This document shows positions 1 to 10,538 of a DNA stretch of 64,000 bases, piece by piece. Positions within the stretch are counted from its first letter, which is position 1. Every line of letters starts with the position of its first letter. The notes beneath the pieces are model-generated. The model searched no databases. It saw only the letters and a list, made by a program, of their open reading frames with translations, and was not told the DNA's origin. The translations under genes and the position numbers were made by a program. Origin of the DNA: Dichomitus squalens LYAD-421 SS1 (taxonomy: Eukaryota; Basidiomycota; Agaricomycetes; Polyporales; Polyporaceae); contig NW_006766888.1 in NCBI RefSeq assembly GCF_000275845.1, positions 1,301,477 to 1,365,476 of the forward strand. The letters run 5' to 3'.

Positions 1-363
1 GTCTCGTCATCCAGACGTCCCAGTCGATCTACCGCACGTCATTCTTCGTGCCACTCTACATACAGCCCATGGGCTTTGTCAGATATTCCTTGGGCTTCGC
101 AATACAATCAAAGACAGATGAAGGCGAGAGAGACGGTAGACGAAAGACATAACCGTGGAGCCATCCATTTCACCGACTCCGTCGGCGACAGCTGTTGCAG
201 CTTGTCAATAGAGAATGGACAATCAAACAACTGTAGCGCATATACAACACCTCGATGTAGCATTGGCCTGGGAGTATGTAAATATCGTCCGGGACCGCGG
301 TGGTAGACCAGTGCCCAACTAGTCAGCACTGCAGTACTCCAAGTCAATCCTAACATTCGCGCC
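1..363. other. Window start, upstream region of the first DUF5648 gene
   Basis: I see no supportable gene here. The last 100 bases before the ATG at 364 would hold the core promoter. A weak AT-rich stretch (GTAAATAT, about 275-282) lies some 85 nt upstream of the ATG, similar in spacing to the clearer TATA boxes of the paralogues on the minus strand, but it is not a convincing box. Confidence 0.3.
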
Positions 364-955
364 ATGAAGTTTACTCTTGCCGCCGCCTTCATCTCCACCG
401 TCTTCCTCAGCGTCACCGCTCTTCCCGCAGCCGAGGCGGCCCGTCTCCAAGTGCGTGTAACAGTACATCCCATTTTGATTCTAACACGCTCATGACTGAA
501 TCTAGCGTCGCACATGTGACTACCCTACCGTACCTCTCCTCCGTGCTTTCGATCCTTCGCTTACGGACCACTTCTATACCACGAACACCGTTGAGATGAA
601 CAACGCGGTGACCCAGGGTTATGACCAAGAGGGCAATGCGGCCACAGTTCATCCAGACCAAACCCCGATCACCGTCCCGCTCTACCGCCTCTACAGCCCC
701 TCCATCACGGATCACTTCTACACCACCTCGGCCAGCGAGCGCGACAACGCCGCCCAGAACGGTTACACCATCGAGGGCATCACCGCTTATGTGTACGAGA
801 CACAGCTGTGCGGTACGGTGCCGCTGTACAGGCTGTTCGACCCCTCGGGCGGGGACCACTTCTACACGACCAGCGCGGCTGAGAGGGACAATGCGGTCAA
901 CAGCTTGTATTACGCTTATGAGGGTATTGCGGCCTATGTTAACCCCCAGCCCTGA
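364..955 (+). CDS. Secreted DUF5648 repeat protein (copy 1)
   Basis: Two exons, 364-450 and 506-955, give 178 residues. Exon 1 encodes a typical signal peptide: basic residue at position 3, hydrophobic core, and an Ala-Leu-Pro-Ala-Ala-Glu-Ala cleavage region near residue 25. The intron (451-505) begins GTGCGT and ends TCTAG. The mature protein is almost entirely three repeats of about 45 residues, each with a VPL(Y/L)R start, a DHFYTT core, an ERDNA or EMNNA segment and an EG(I/N)AAYV-type end. This is the pattern of the DUF5648 repeat family, common in secreted proteins of mushrooms. The biochemical role is unknown; a carbohydrate or surface function is only a guess. Three related copies lie between 19 and 24 kb on the opposite strand with the intron in the same place. 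The single mature Cys (RRTCDYP) sits just after the intron. Confidence 0.9.
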
Positions 956-2516
956 TGTGAGTTGTGCTGCTGCAGGCTTCCACGTCTTGCTTTGACCAAA
1001 CACGGTTGCCCCTTCCAGCCCGTGACCAACTTGTCTTAGAGCTGTGTAAATCTATACCCGCAGTGTTAGCATATTGGACTATTCGATGATAGTATAGTCG
1101 ATCGGATACAGCGCGCTGCTGACGAGTTGTTAAGGAGTGCTGCTTGGTGATAGGCAAAAGGAGGCGTATCGCATGACTCATTATAGGAGCTACTGGCATC
1201 CCAGTGGAGACCCTAAACGATATTGGATAAGTCGACGACTAAGTTACCGGCGTTGAAACGGGGATCAGCAAAGGCCGTACAAGTAGTACCAATTAAGCTT
1301 AGCTTTCTTCCTCACAGATCAGCCTTTCTAGTACTGCGCTTTCTAGGTGCATGTTCAAATCGATCCTGGGTTGTTCCTTCAGATAGCGCGCCTAAGCCTC
1401 CATGAAAGTTGTGCTTCCGCATTTAAGATGTCGGTCCGAAGTGGCGATGGGAAGCATCCTGATCGCGACGAGGGATTAGTACAGGAGTCACGCGTCAGAC
1501 ATTCAGCTGACACAGAGTCGACGTACCTGCTAGCGGTTCTCGGGGTTACCGTGATGGAGGGAAGGAGGTACGCACCCATAACAGCATGTCGTATGGCCGT
1601 GCCACGTTGACACGGCGAGGAGTCTAAGCAAACCGAATTCGTGTTTGAGAGTGTCGACGAATAGGCAAGGACCGGAGATTGAGCCGGTGGCCAACCAAGA
1701 CGGCTTGAATGGTGTTGGAATACTGGAAAAGATGCTTCTAGAAGCCGGAGAACACTGCGTGTATCGTTTGCGTAGAAATCCACGGGAGGATCAATTGAAT
1801 ACACCTAGGCTTCATGAACCTCGAAATGATACAGAAACCGCCTGACTAATCATACAAACGACAAGACACCGCGCTTTCCCCCTGGACCGGGATCTCTGAA
1901 CCTGTTCGTCCGCCCTACGCCTGCTTGGACTTTCACAAAGGTGGACACACGTGGGTGATGGACTGAACGGGATAGCCGGATATCCATCCATCTCGGGGCT
2001 TGAGGCTTTCGGAGACCTGGACGAGAACGAACGGGTCGCAAGAACGCGGGACAGAAGGAGAGCAGCATTCCCTCCAGAGCGGTGGGATGCAGCGGCATTT
2101 GTGGGGGGAGAAGAACCTTGAAAGTTCCGAGCCGAAGCGAATTACTGATACCGAGACCGAGGCACGCGATGTGCACCTGGGAACCACCACGCCAGAAGAT
2201 GCGACAACGCGACAACATTCGAATCCCGGTGGTGACACGTCTCCTGGACGCCAGCCCCGGACAGACCAAGTTGCCATCGATGTCCCTTCCGGTAGACACC
2301 TCAACACAACAGCCCAAACCAGGTGCACGACAGATCTCCAAAGATTGTCTCCCGTGCGGCAAGATTCGCACGAAGAGGCAAAGAAACTGAATCGATACTG
2401 GGGCAAGACACCATGACCACCTCATGGTAGATGTCTCTTCTCTTCTTCGTCTATCGGCGCACGCGTTTCTGAGTTCGGTGCATCTAGCGTGCATGCGTGC
2501 GTGCGCCGATGGACTC
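956..2516. other. Intergenic region, no gene recognised
   Basis: Open frames up to about 200 codons occur on both strands (for example around 1850-2494), but none shows a family pattern, a plausible start context or exon structure, and several overlap each other antisense. The left part would hold the 3' end of the DUF5648 transcript and the right part the terminator of the minus-strand gene ending at 2517. I see no repeat or RNA gene. Confidence 0.4.
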
Positions 2517-4453
2517 TCAAAGCTCCATAGGATGGACGGCGCTACCGTGCGCGTCCTTGAGCGCGTCGCCCGTCATCTGCCCGATCTTCATGAAAGCGTC
2601 CAAGAGCGCGGGCACGACGAACGGCTGCTTGCACTCCCTCGTGGTGTCCTTCACCATCGTCTCGAGCTCCGCACGCCGCACACGCTCCGCTCGGAGCAGC
2701 GCGTCCTGGACCCTGCAGTTTTGTTGCTCGCGGCCTAATTCCTCACGTAAAGCTGTTGTATTGAGATTGAGTTGAGGATGTCGAGATTACGTTGTGAGCG
2801 TCGGGCGGCGGTTGTGGACGCGCATATATGCGGCGATCATGAGAACGCACATAAGTAGGTGGAGGTTAGGCAACACGTCACCATCCAGACATGAAGATAA
2901 TCAGTACGTACCAGCAATTTCGTCCTCGAGTGCACGAACGCGCTGTTCTGACACATACGGATTGCTGCCCTCTTTCGGCGGTACCGGCTGCCCTGCCCGC
3001 CGCAACTCCAACTCCAAGTCACTTTCTTGGGCTTGGAGTGCCGAGATCTGCCGGCGGACGTCCCATAGTTCCCTTGTGGCAGCGTGCACGGCAGGTCCCC
3101 GCGGAGGAGCAGAGGGCGTCGTAGAATGCGGTCTCGAGCCAGAAGCACCGATGCTAGCAGGCCTACTGGCGAGCACGCTGGATGGAGACGCGAGTGACGT
3201 GAACGCGTTCGTGGCAGCAGGCATGGAAAGCTGGGTGCCCAGCGAGCTGATCGAAGAAGGGGTAAAAACAGCCGGGGTCGCCTGCGCGTTGGACATTGGA
3301 ACCGGACTCGCTCCGGACACATGAAGGCTCGGCTTGGCCGGCAGGCCATTGTTCTGCGCAGATAAGAATGCCTGTGCGCTGGAACTCTTCACGCCCGCTT
3401 TCTCGAGCAGCGCCTGCAGATTAGAGAATTGTGGCTGCGTAGACGGAGCTGCGGTGGGGCGTGGAGGCAAAGACAAATCAGGTGGAGGGGCAGGTTCCAT
3501 CTTGACGGTGGTCTGTCCAAGATTTGTCATCAAATGAGACGCGAGGCGACAGGGTGGCTGGGTGTCAGACTCACGGGCGTAGATTGACCTCGCTGCAGAA
3601 GTGACTGCAAGGCGGAGGACTGGCTCAACTGAGCAAGGGCCTGCTGAGTCACATCGATCACACTGTTAGATGACGTGTCACTGCCGTTCGCAAAGGGGGG
3701 CGTGCGCGCGCCCATATAGTGCATATCAACGTCTCTTACGCTGTGGTCAGCGTAGTAGCTGGACGAGCCAGCGCTGTAGCCGGAAGGCTCAATACCAGCA
3801 ATACGTTGGGACAACGGTGTGACGCCCTTCCGAGCCTGGGATATAGTGGTGGGATACTTGGGTGCCTTTCCGAAAGGTTTGACATCTTGAATTTGGTGGT
3901 TACCGAAGCCGAAGGCTGGTTTGTTGTGTGGCTTTGGTTTGTATGGCTTATGTGCGAGGGACGTGGTATGCATCACGCCACTGAGAGCAACACAGTCAGA
4001 ACACATTACGGCGTAAACTGACCTTTAGCAGAAGTACCGACGTACTCTTCGTTCAGAGATATGTATCGACTAGGCAAGGCAATGAGGGACGGTGCGTGGG
4101 AATGCAACGAGGGGACTACAAGCTTACATGGAGCGATCCATCAACGAGGCCGCCTCAGCCTTAGCCTTCATGAAAGCGTTCTGGATCATACGATGTATGT
4201 CCTGATGAGGAGAAATATTTTCAGCACAAACGGTGAGCCGATGCGTGCGATGTCTACGCACGCTGTCCCTGTCAACATGCCAGACACATAGCATAAAGCC
4301 AGATTTCTCAATGGGCTTTTGCTCATGAGGCACTGGGAAGCCGAAGACTTCAAGGTCATCGATCAGACCTTTGGTATAGTCCGCAGCCTGATCCTCTCGC
4401 AACAAGAGACGAGCTCGTTCCCCGACGTATTGCACACGGACGACGAGCTTCAT
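2517..4453 (-). CDS. Unrecognised protein with disordered middle and C-terminal coiled coil
   Basis: Proposed ATG at 4453. Well-supported exons are about 3985-3575, 3512-2912 and 2752-2517 (stop TGA), joined by clean GT-AG introns 3513-3574 and 2753-2911. The 5' part is less certain: an exon ends at 4128 after an upstream intron whose donor I could not fix, and a 47-nt exon 4069-4023 (peptide IRYISLNEEYVGTSAK) seems to follow, but its phase into the next exon does not close cleanly. The N-terminus (MKLVVRVQYVGERARLLLRE) and a segment reading DIHRMIQNAFMKAKAEAASL look folded. The middle is rich in Ser, Pro, Ala and Gln. The end is heptad-like, with many Glu, Arg and Leu (RVRALEDEIAALREELGREQ). 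I do not know the family; a nuclear or scaffold role would be conjecture. It is divergent from ORC5, with 273 bp between the start codons. Confidence 0.6.
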
Positions 4454-4726
4454 GCGCAAGTGAAATGTCGCTTTGAAAATCAGTTAAGCCTAGGGTGCAA
4501 GGTGAGACGATGAGACGAAAGTTGGAGAAACGCGTAAGCGAAGAGTGAGGCACAAAGGGAGAAACAGAAACCGAAAGTGGGTAAGCGCTGTCCTGGCTCG
4601 TGTACATTGACCGCTAGCGCACGTGACCCGCTGTATCCGAATAGCCACGAGCGCGTCGCTCGGCCAGACGCGTCTGCGGCAGAGTGTCTTACCTTCTACC
4701 GCGTCTCGCTCCCTCTAGCCGTCCTA
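4454..4726. promoter_or_regulatory. Shared divergent promoter region between the unknown gene and ORC5
   Basis: Only 273 bp separate the two start codons (4453 minus, 4727 plus), so this stretch must hold both 5' leaders and core promoters. It contains GCGT/ACGCG-type motifs (for example ACGCGT around 4668). I see no TATA box. A shared regulator is an inference from spacing alone. Confidence 0.5.
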
Positions 4727-6697
4727 ATGGCCGATATCTCCTCAGCACTGCAGCATGCGGTCTCAGAATCCACAGAATACGAGATAGTAAAGTCTCACTT
4801 AGCTATGCTTCTTCTGTCTTACCCCCCTCCTTTCATCTATGTCCACGATCCGGATAACGTCCGACTAACCACGGCCGCCATCCGTTCGACTCTGTCCCAC
4901 CTCGTGTCGGAAGCCACAGACGTACCGAACCTCAAGTACGCCTGTGTGGACGCCGTGGCATGTTTCTCTCCGAGGATCCTCTTTGATACTGCGCTCAACG
5001 CGCTCGCAGGCTGGACACCTGACTGGCGAGATGGCGCGCAGAACTGGGAAGGGCCTGCTGGCGCCGAGACTAGAAGGTACAACGAGAACTTCGACGCCTT
5101 TGTCCATGGGCTGCAAGCTATCTCCTCGGGCGTGTCTGCGTCCACGTCGTCAACGAGCGGGATGGGTGGTGAGGGGAAGAGCAAGGCGAGGGCGGAGGAG
5201 CGTGCCCCGGCTGGCGAGAGGATGGTTTTGATTGTTGAGCGCGCGGAGCGTCTTAAAGACAATCTGCCTGACCTGGTCGTTCCTCTCACCAGATTGGCCG
5301 AGATGGTGAGTATCGCTGACTATTCGGGTGCCTGGAGTGATCTGGAGTGGTTATATTCCTTGTATGGATATTGACGCCTCGCGCCTAGTCTCAGGTGGAG
5401 ATCACGACCATCTTCGTCTCTGAAGTACAATGGCAAAACATTCGGCCCTCACTGCGCGCGTCGCCAGAACCCTACTACATTGACGTCCCGCGTCTCTCGA
5501 AGCAAGGTGAGCCGTACACAGCGTGTGAGCACATGCACGGAACCTCACATTCTCCTCAGCTACCATTGACCTGTTGGCATCCTCCTTCCCACCGGCTATC
5601 CCAGAATCCTCGACCTCGCGCGCAACACACGTGGCTGCGTACCACCCTTCGCTCAAGCCACTCTACGCGCACTTCCTCGCGTCGGTCTACAGTATCTGCG
5701 GCCCATTCACTCACGACCCCCTCGAGCTCAGCTACATCGCCGCAGCGCGCTGGCCAGGCTTCGTCCAGCCCATCCTCGACGCGCATCGTCAGCAGCTCCA
5801 AGAAGACGCGGAAAGCGCGACTGCCGCCGACGCCGACGATCCGGATGCCGAAGGCGACCTCGAAGACCCGCACGAGATCCCGCCCGTCGACGAGGACGCG
5901 CGCATCCGTCTCCTCCGCCTCTTCACCCCCTCACTCACTGCCGCTCTCGACACCCTCTACCCCCGGCTCACCAACGCGGCACACTGGGCGCGCGTGCACG
6001 CTCCGCCCCCCGACCTCCTCACCATCCACCTCGGACATGCCCCAGAGGCACTCGTCGCACAAGCAGCTGCAAACGCCGCAAGCATAAGCGCAAGCGCCCC
6101 AGGGCTGACGGAAGCCGGTATCGACGCGCTCCCGCGCATGGCCAAGTTCGTGCTCGTCGCGGCCTTCGTCGCGAGCACGAACCCCGCGCGGAGCGATCTG
6201 CGCATGTTCGGCCGCGGGCTGGACGAGCGCGCGAAGCGGCGCAGGCGCAAGGCGGGGACCCCGCGGAAGCCGAAGCCGGGCACGACGGGCACGGCGGTGA
6301 AGCTGCCGCAGAGGCTGCTGGGGCCGCTGGCGTTCCCGCTGGACCGGATGATCGCGATATTGGGCGTGCTGCTCGAGGAGAACGACGCAGATACGCGGCC
6401 GGTTGCGCCCCAGTATACGTTGCCGGGGGAGTATACGGAGATGGAGATCGCGAGGGTGGCGGTGTATGCAAACGTATGTCCTTTTCGTTCTCTCGTGGAG
6501 GTGGCGGCAGAGGTTGATCATCTTGATTTGGACAGATCGCGGAGCTGGCGAGTATGCGGCTACTTGTGCGGATATCCCCCGTTGATAGTCTAGACCGCAC
6601 GCCTACATTCAAGTGTGGCATTGGGTACGACCTCGCCACAAAACTTGCTCGCAGCATAGGAATCATGCTGAACGATTTAGTATACGAGGCGTTGTAA
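4727..6697 (+). CDS. ORC5: Origin recognition complex subunit 5
   Basis: Exons 4727-5305, 5395-5506, 5560-6473 and 6536-6697 give 588 residues. ORC5 is part of the six-subunit complex that marks replication origins and loads the MCM helicase. Recognition rests mainly on the C-terminus: ASMRLLVRISPVDSLD followed by FKCGIGYDLATKLARSIG and LNDLVYEAL, the usual Orc5 ending, and on an N-terminal AAA-like fold with a Walker B-like strand (VLIVERAERL, about residue 167). The P-loop region (residues 34-50, reading PPFIYVHDPDNVRLT) has the strand and helix context but lacks the glycines, lysine and serine/threonine of a Walker A. The protein is longer than yeast or human Orc5 because of acidic and basic insertions (roughly residues 290-320 and 435-460). 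The start was chosen as the first ATG opening the conserved region; an in-frame extension upstream has no ATG. Confidence 0.85.
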
Positions 6698-6930
6698 CGA
6701 CAGCTATCAGAAGCTCACCTCGTTGAATGCGAACTGCGGCGTCTGAGATTGACTTCATGAATGTATATTGCTCTACGATCATACGCCCATGAACAGAATG
6801 ACAATTGCGGCGTGTCGAGGCGCTACTGGGGCGTACTACGGTGGCGCATCTCGGGTTGCATAATGAGGCGGCCCTTCTTCAACGATTCTCTCCACTGACC
6901 CTGTCCGTCTTGTCTTATACCCCCTCGCGT

Positions 6931-6938
6931 TATAAAAG
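6931..6938 (+). promoter_or_regulatory. TATA box of the F-box gene
   Basis: TATAAAAG lies 84 nt before the ATG at 7015, followed by a CT-rich leader. The spacing is normal for a fungal TATA promoter with a leader of about 50 nt. Confidence 0.65.
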
Positions 6939-7014
6939 ACACGACCGTGGTGGTAGCTACAAGTAAAGACAACCTACCACTGCTCACTTTCGATTGCGTT
7001 CACCCCGCTCTCCC

Positions 7015-8331
7015 ATGGCTTCTGTTTCATCATCCCGCTCTTCTCCTATTGGAAAGCTGCCAGTGGATGTCTTCGACTCGATATTATCTATCTTAAACGA
7101 AGAAGATAGAGACACGCTGAAGAATTGCTCTTCGGTGACGAAACAATGGCACGATCGTTGTGTCCGAATCATCTTCTCATCCCTTGACATCAACAACAAG
7201 AATACGAACGCGTTTCCCGCCTTCCAGACCTGGCTCAGCATCAACGTCGACGCTGCGGCCGTGGTCAAGACCCTCAGAATTTGGAAACTTCCGGTTGAGA
7301 TAGACGTTGACCAGCTGGCGTCTGTTCTGGCGCCATTAGCTGGTCTACAAAACCTGACGTTGCAATTTATCCGGGAACCGCAGTCTCAGATAAAATCTTC
7401 CTCTCCACTCTCCATCCAAGGTCCTAGGAGCCGGTCGCTCAATACCCTAGAGCTTCTCTTGCCTTCCGAAGCAAACAGGTCTATGCTGGCTGCGCTCACA
7501 GTCATTTGCCTGTTTGATACAATCAATACGGTCGGCATGCAGGGGTTCAGTTCATTAAAACCGGATCTCAGGTCTACGGAAGGCCTTACCAAGGTTCACC
7601 AGCTCAGACTACAGTACTTGCCTCAAGCATGTGCTTCTGAAGAAATGAACATGTTCAGCGGAATTATGACTTCGGCACACCTACGCAGCCTATATCTAGA
7701 ATGCCACAGTCCATCGTCTTGGGACGGATTGCGCATCCTCAGTCAGACATTTGTTAACCTCAAATTTGTTGACTTGGACCTGGTGCAACTGAAGAACTGT
7801 GTCAAAGGTATGTCTCAACTGCAATTGACTTTGCCATTTTCAGTCAACTCACCTTAGGTTGCAGACGTTGACTGGACGACGTTATGGAAAGCTCTTTCCT
7901 CATGTGCGCAGCTGCAACGACTTCGTATAAATCCGCCGTCCCTTGTGGATGCCTTAGTCACTGCGCCCTCTAAACTGTTCCAAACGTCATTGACCTCAGG
8001 CGGCTGTTGGGAGGTACTCCGGGAGCTTGTAATCGGACCAGGATATAGCCCGAGAGCCGAAAGCCTCCCAAACCGTATTAAGAGGATGCTTTGGGACTTA
8101 CCAGGCATCGTTCGTCATGACTTGCGTGGGCCTTTCCCGAACCTGGATACCGTGACCGTGGAAGTGCCACTCAGCGCCCCTATGCAGAAACGTGATGAGA
8201 ATGGCAGATCCAACGGTCTTGCGGCTCCAACAGTTGTCTCTTCTGAGCAAGTGAAGTCGGCGATTGTGAGGGCGTTACCATCGCTCCAAGAGGAGGGATT
8301 GTTGCGTATCACGGTAATAGGGCGGACATAG
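7015..8331 (+). CDS. F-box protein with degenerate leucine-rich region
   Basis: Two exons, 7015-7807 and 7865-8331, give 419 residues. Residues about 10-50 form an F-box: IGKLPVDVFDSILSILNEED, then a Cys-Ser-x-Val-x-x-x-Trp segment where the fold contacts Skp1. The rest has spaced Leu and hydrophobic patches (LQNLTLQFI, LRSLYLECH, LKFVDLDLV), typical of the weak leucine-rich repeats in the large mushroom F-box families. It is expected to work as a substrate receptor of an SCF ubiquitin ligase; the substrate cannot be told from sequence. The ATG was preferred over an upstream in-frame TTG because of the TATA box and its better context. The acceptor at 7864 was chosen because it alone keeps phase and gives VDWTTLWKAL. 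Confidence 0.8.
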
Positions 8332-8642
8332 TGGACACGTCGAGACTTTTCGTAGGGCACTGTCAATCTGCCTGGCGAGACTATACATGTACTCAACAAA
8401 GGTCCATATGATGATATATCATTCTATTGTACTTCAGGCAAAATTAGTACGGTCTCGTTAAGCATATGGGATGCATACCAACAGACTGAAGATGTCCATC
8501 ACCAACTGTATCTTCAATAGACTAGTCACGTTGTCCAACTCATACCTACTGGTGTTCTTGGGATCCGCCGCTCACAGCCCTCTGCAATAGCATGTCGTAT
8601 ACTACCTCGTAAAAGTGACAGCAGAAGGTATCCCCTTCTCTG
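8332..8642. other. Intergenic region between convergent genes
   Basis: This holds the 3' ends of the F-box gene (plus) and the hemerythrin gene (minus). It is AT-richer than the flanks, with ATATATCATTC-like stretches around 8410-8430 that could be polyadenylation signals. No gene seen. Confidence 0.4.
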
Positions 8643-9552
8643 TTACTGCTGTCCAGCAGCAGCTCTTCCGGCAGCAGCGTCGTGATCGCGATGCTTCAAC
8701 TCCTCCTTTGCCGCTTCCATCTCGCCCTCTCTAGGAAACGACGAAAACCAGTCCTTGACTTTGTCAATGGGAGCCTCGAGCAGCCCGACAAGAGTCTCTG
8801 CTGGAGGTTTGTTCGGGATTGAGGGATGCCCTCTGTAACGCACGACGCATCAGTGCATCTCGTCAGATGGCTTGACGGCAAGGGTAGGACCCACCTTGTA
8901 GGTACGAGCTTCTTGGTCTTTTTGAAGCTCTGCGCAGCCTCCTTGCTCGACTCCTTGCTGATGACGGCCTCGAGCGCGGGGAGGTCCTTGATCTCCTCGT
9001 CGTCGTTGTGGTGGTGCAGCCGAGCCATCATGGTCTCGATGAGCTTATGATATTCCTCGGCTCCAGGCTGCAGAGACTCTAGCTTGTAGAGGTCCTGCTT
9101 CACTTGCTACGATTCGTGCGGCTCGTTAGAGGAGCTATCTGACGAACGAAGACGTAGACTGCGTACCGTGTGCTCTTCGCGGTCGTGGTCCGCGAGCTGC
9201 TTGCCCTTCTCGCCGAGGTGCTGCTCCATCAGAGGGTAAACCACAATCTCCTCTCCTACGGCGTGCCGCGCAATCTCCCATGTGAGCTGGCGCGTCCATC
9301 GGGCCTGCGCCTCGACGTCGCCGCGTTCCCGAGCGCGCTTGTACTGGTCGTGGTACTCGTACATCTGCATAGCCCGTCGGAGGTCAACACGGAGTCTGGC
9401 ACGATGATGTGCGTCATGCTCACCTCCTCATGGTCCTCTTTGATCGATTCGAACAACGTCGACATGGTCCTAGAGTAAAGGAAGGAAGAATAATTGAGCA
9501 AGAGCCTTGCGGTGCGTGTTGTGGTTCGTGTCGTTGTGCGCAGGGCAAGCAT
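8643..9552 (-). CDS. Hemerythrin-like (HHE cation-binding) domain protein
   Basis: Four exons (9552-9424, 9364-9167, 9106-8895, 8832-8643) give 242 residues; all introns are 59-62 nt and phases close. The hemerythrin four-helix bundle binds a di-iron centre through His and Asp/Glu. The expected pattern is visible: KEDHEE in exon 1, YEYHDQY and HAVGEEIVVYP in exon 2, ADHDREEH at its end, and LHHHNDDEE in exon 3. The C-terminal exon is a Pro-rich and charged tail. In fungi such proteins are small, widespread and mostly uncharacterised; roles in iron, oxygen or NO handling are inferred. The first ATG (9552) adds 29 residues rich in Arg, Thr and Leu without acids, like a mitochondrial presequence; an internal ATG at 9465 (MSTLFESIKEDHEE) would give a protein without it. 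Confidence 0.85.
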
Positions 9553-10538
9553 GTGGACGAGACTGAGGCTTTTGAGCACAGTACTGTGAGGTTATAGAGC
9601 ATCCAGGACGGTAGAGGCTCCAATGGCCCAGCCAATGGGGACATGGGGATAGGTTGTCGACGCGGCTATGACGTCGTTGGGAGTAAGTAAGTTTGGTGAA
9701 GTCGCGATCGAGATCTCATCGGGAAGCTACCGCTGTCCGAGTTTGGAAGCCAATCAACCACTGCCCGACACTCCACACTGTACTTTCGTTCTCGGACTCT
9801 CACGTCTGGAAGCAGTCCATGACCTAGCTCAATCGTCGGAGTATGTTAGGTGGTAGGACGTCAAAACATCGTTACGCCCATCCCCATGCTCTGAAAATAT
9901 TCCGGCATGTCTACAGGTAGCAGTGGAAGAGGTCTCAGACAATCCTTAACCAGAGCTTCTATCTGGCTGTTCTGATCCCTTGAACCTCGGAGTACATCGC
10001 TTACAATGATTGACTGCTCCCACCCCACGGCCCATCTGCCCTTGGGAAGGAGGGGAACGCGGTACCATTACGGCAAAGTACTGTGAAGGACACGTCTTCC
10101 CGCTTCCTCGTCACATCTACATGCTTCGTCCTGCTTGCAGGCCTTTTTGCGCCATGGAGCGCTTCCACAGACTGCGTCTTGGAGCCTTGCAAATCATGCA
10201 ATTCATCGATGGTCGGAAGGATCAAGGCCTCGGACTTCGATCTTGTACTCGGCAAATGTGCGGTACAGTCTCCTACAGAACTCCACGTGCACTAGTGTAG
10301 TACCATGGCACCCTCTGTCAGCTAGCTAGAGGTTTCTGTATCGTTAGAGGGATGGGGGTAGCGTATGCGTATGCTGAGGGAAAGACCCCGGTCGTCATGC
10401 GTCTAACCTCAGTTTGAGCGCATCCGGGGAAGGCGCCCAATATCCGAACAGAACGTGCCTCGAGCATCATCTTCCAGTCGTGCTGCACATCGCCGACCAC
10501 GACGAGCCCCCGTTCCAGAGCTCGTCGGAACCATCACC
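9553..10538. other. Intergenic region, divergent promoters
   Basis: Nearly 1 kb between the hemerythrin gene and the F-box/WD40 gene, which point away from each other. The open frames inside are short, overlap on both strands and show no family features. The last 100 bases are CT/CG-rich, typical of a leader. Nothing else supportable. Confidence 0.4.

Noticed and set aside
2000..2494. Overlapping open frames of 138-214 codons on both strands
   Set aside because: They overlap antisense, start mainly at non-ATG codons, have shifting composition and no family pattern or exon logic.
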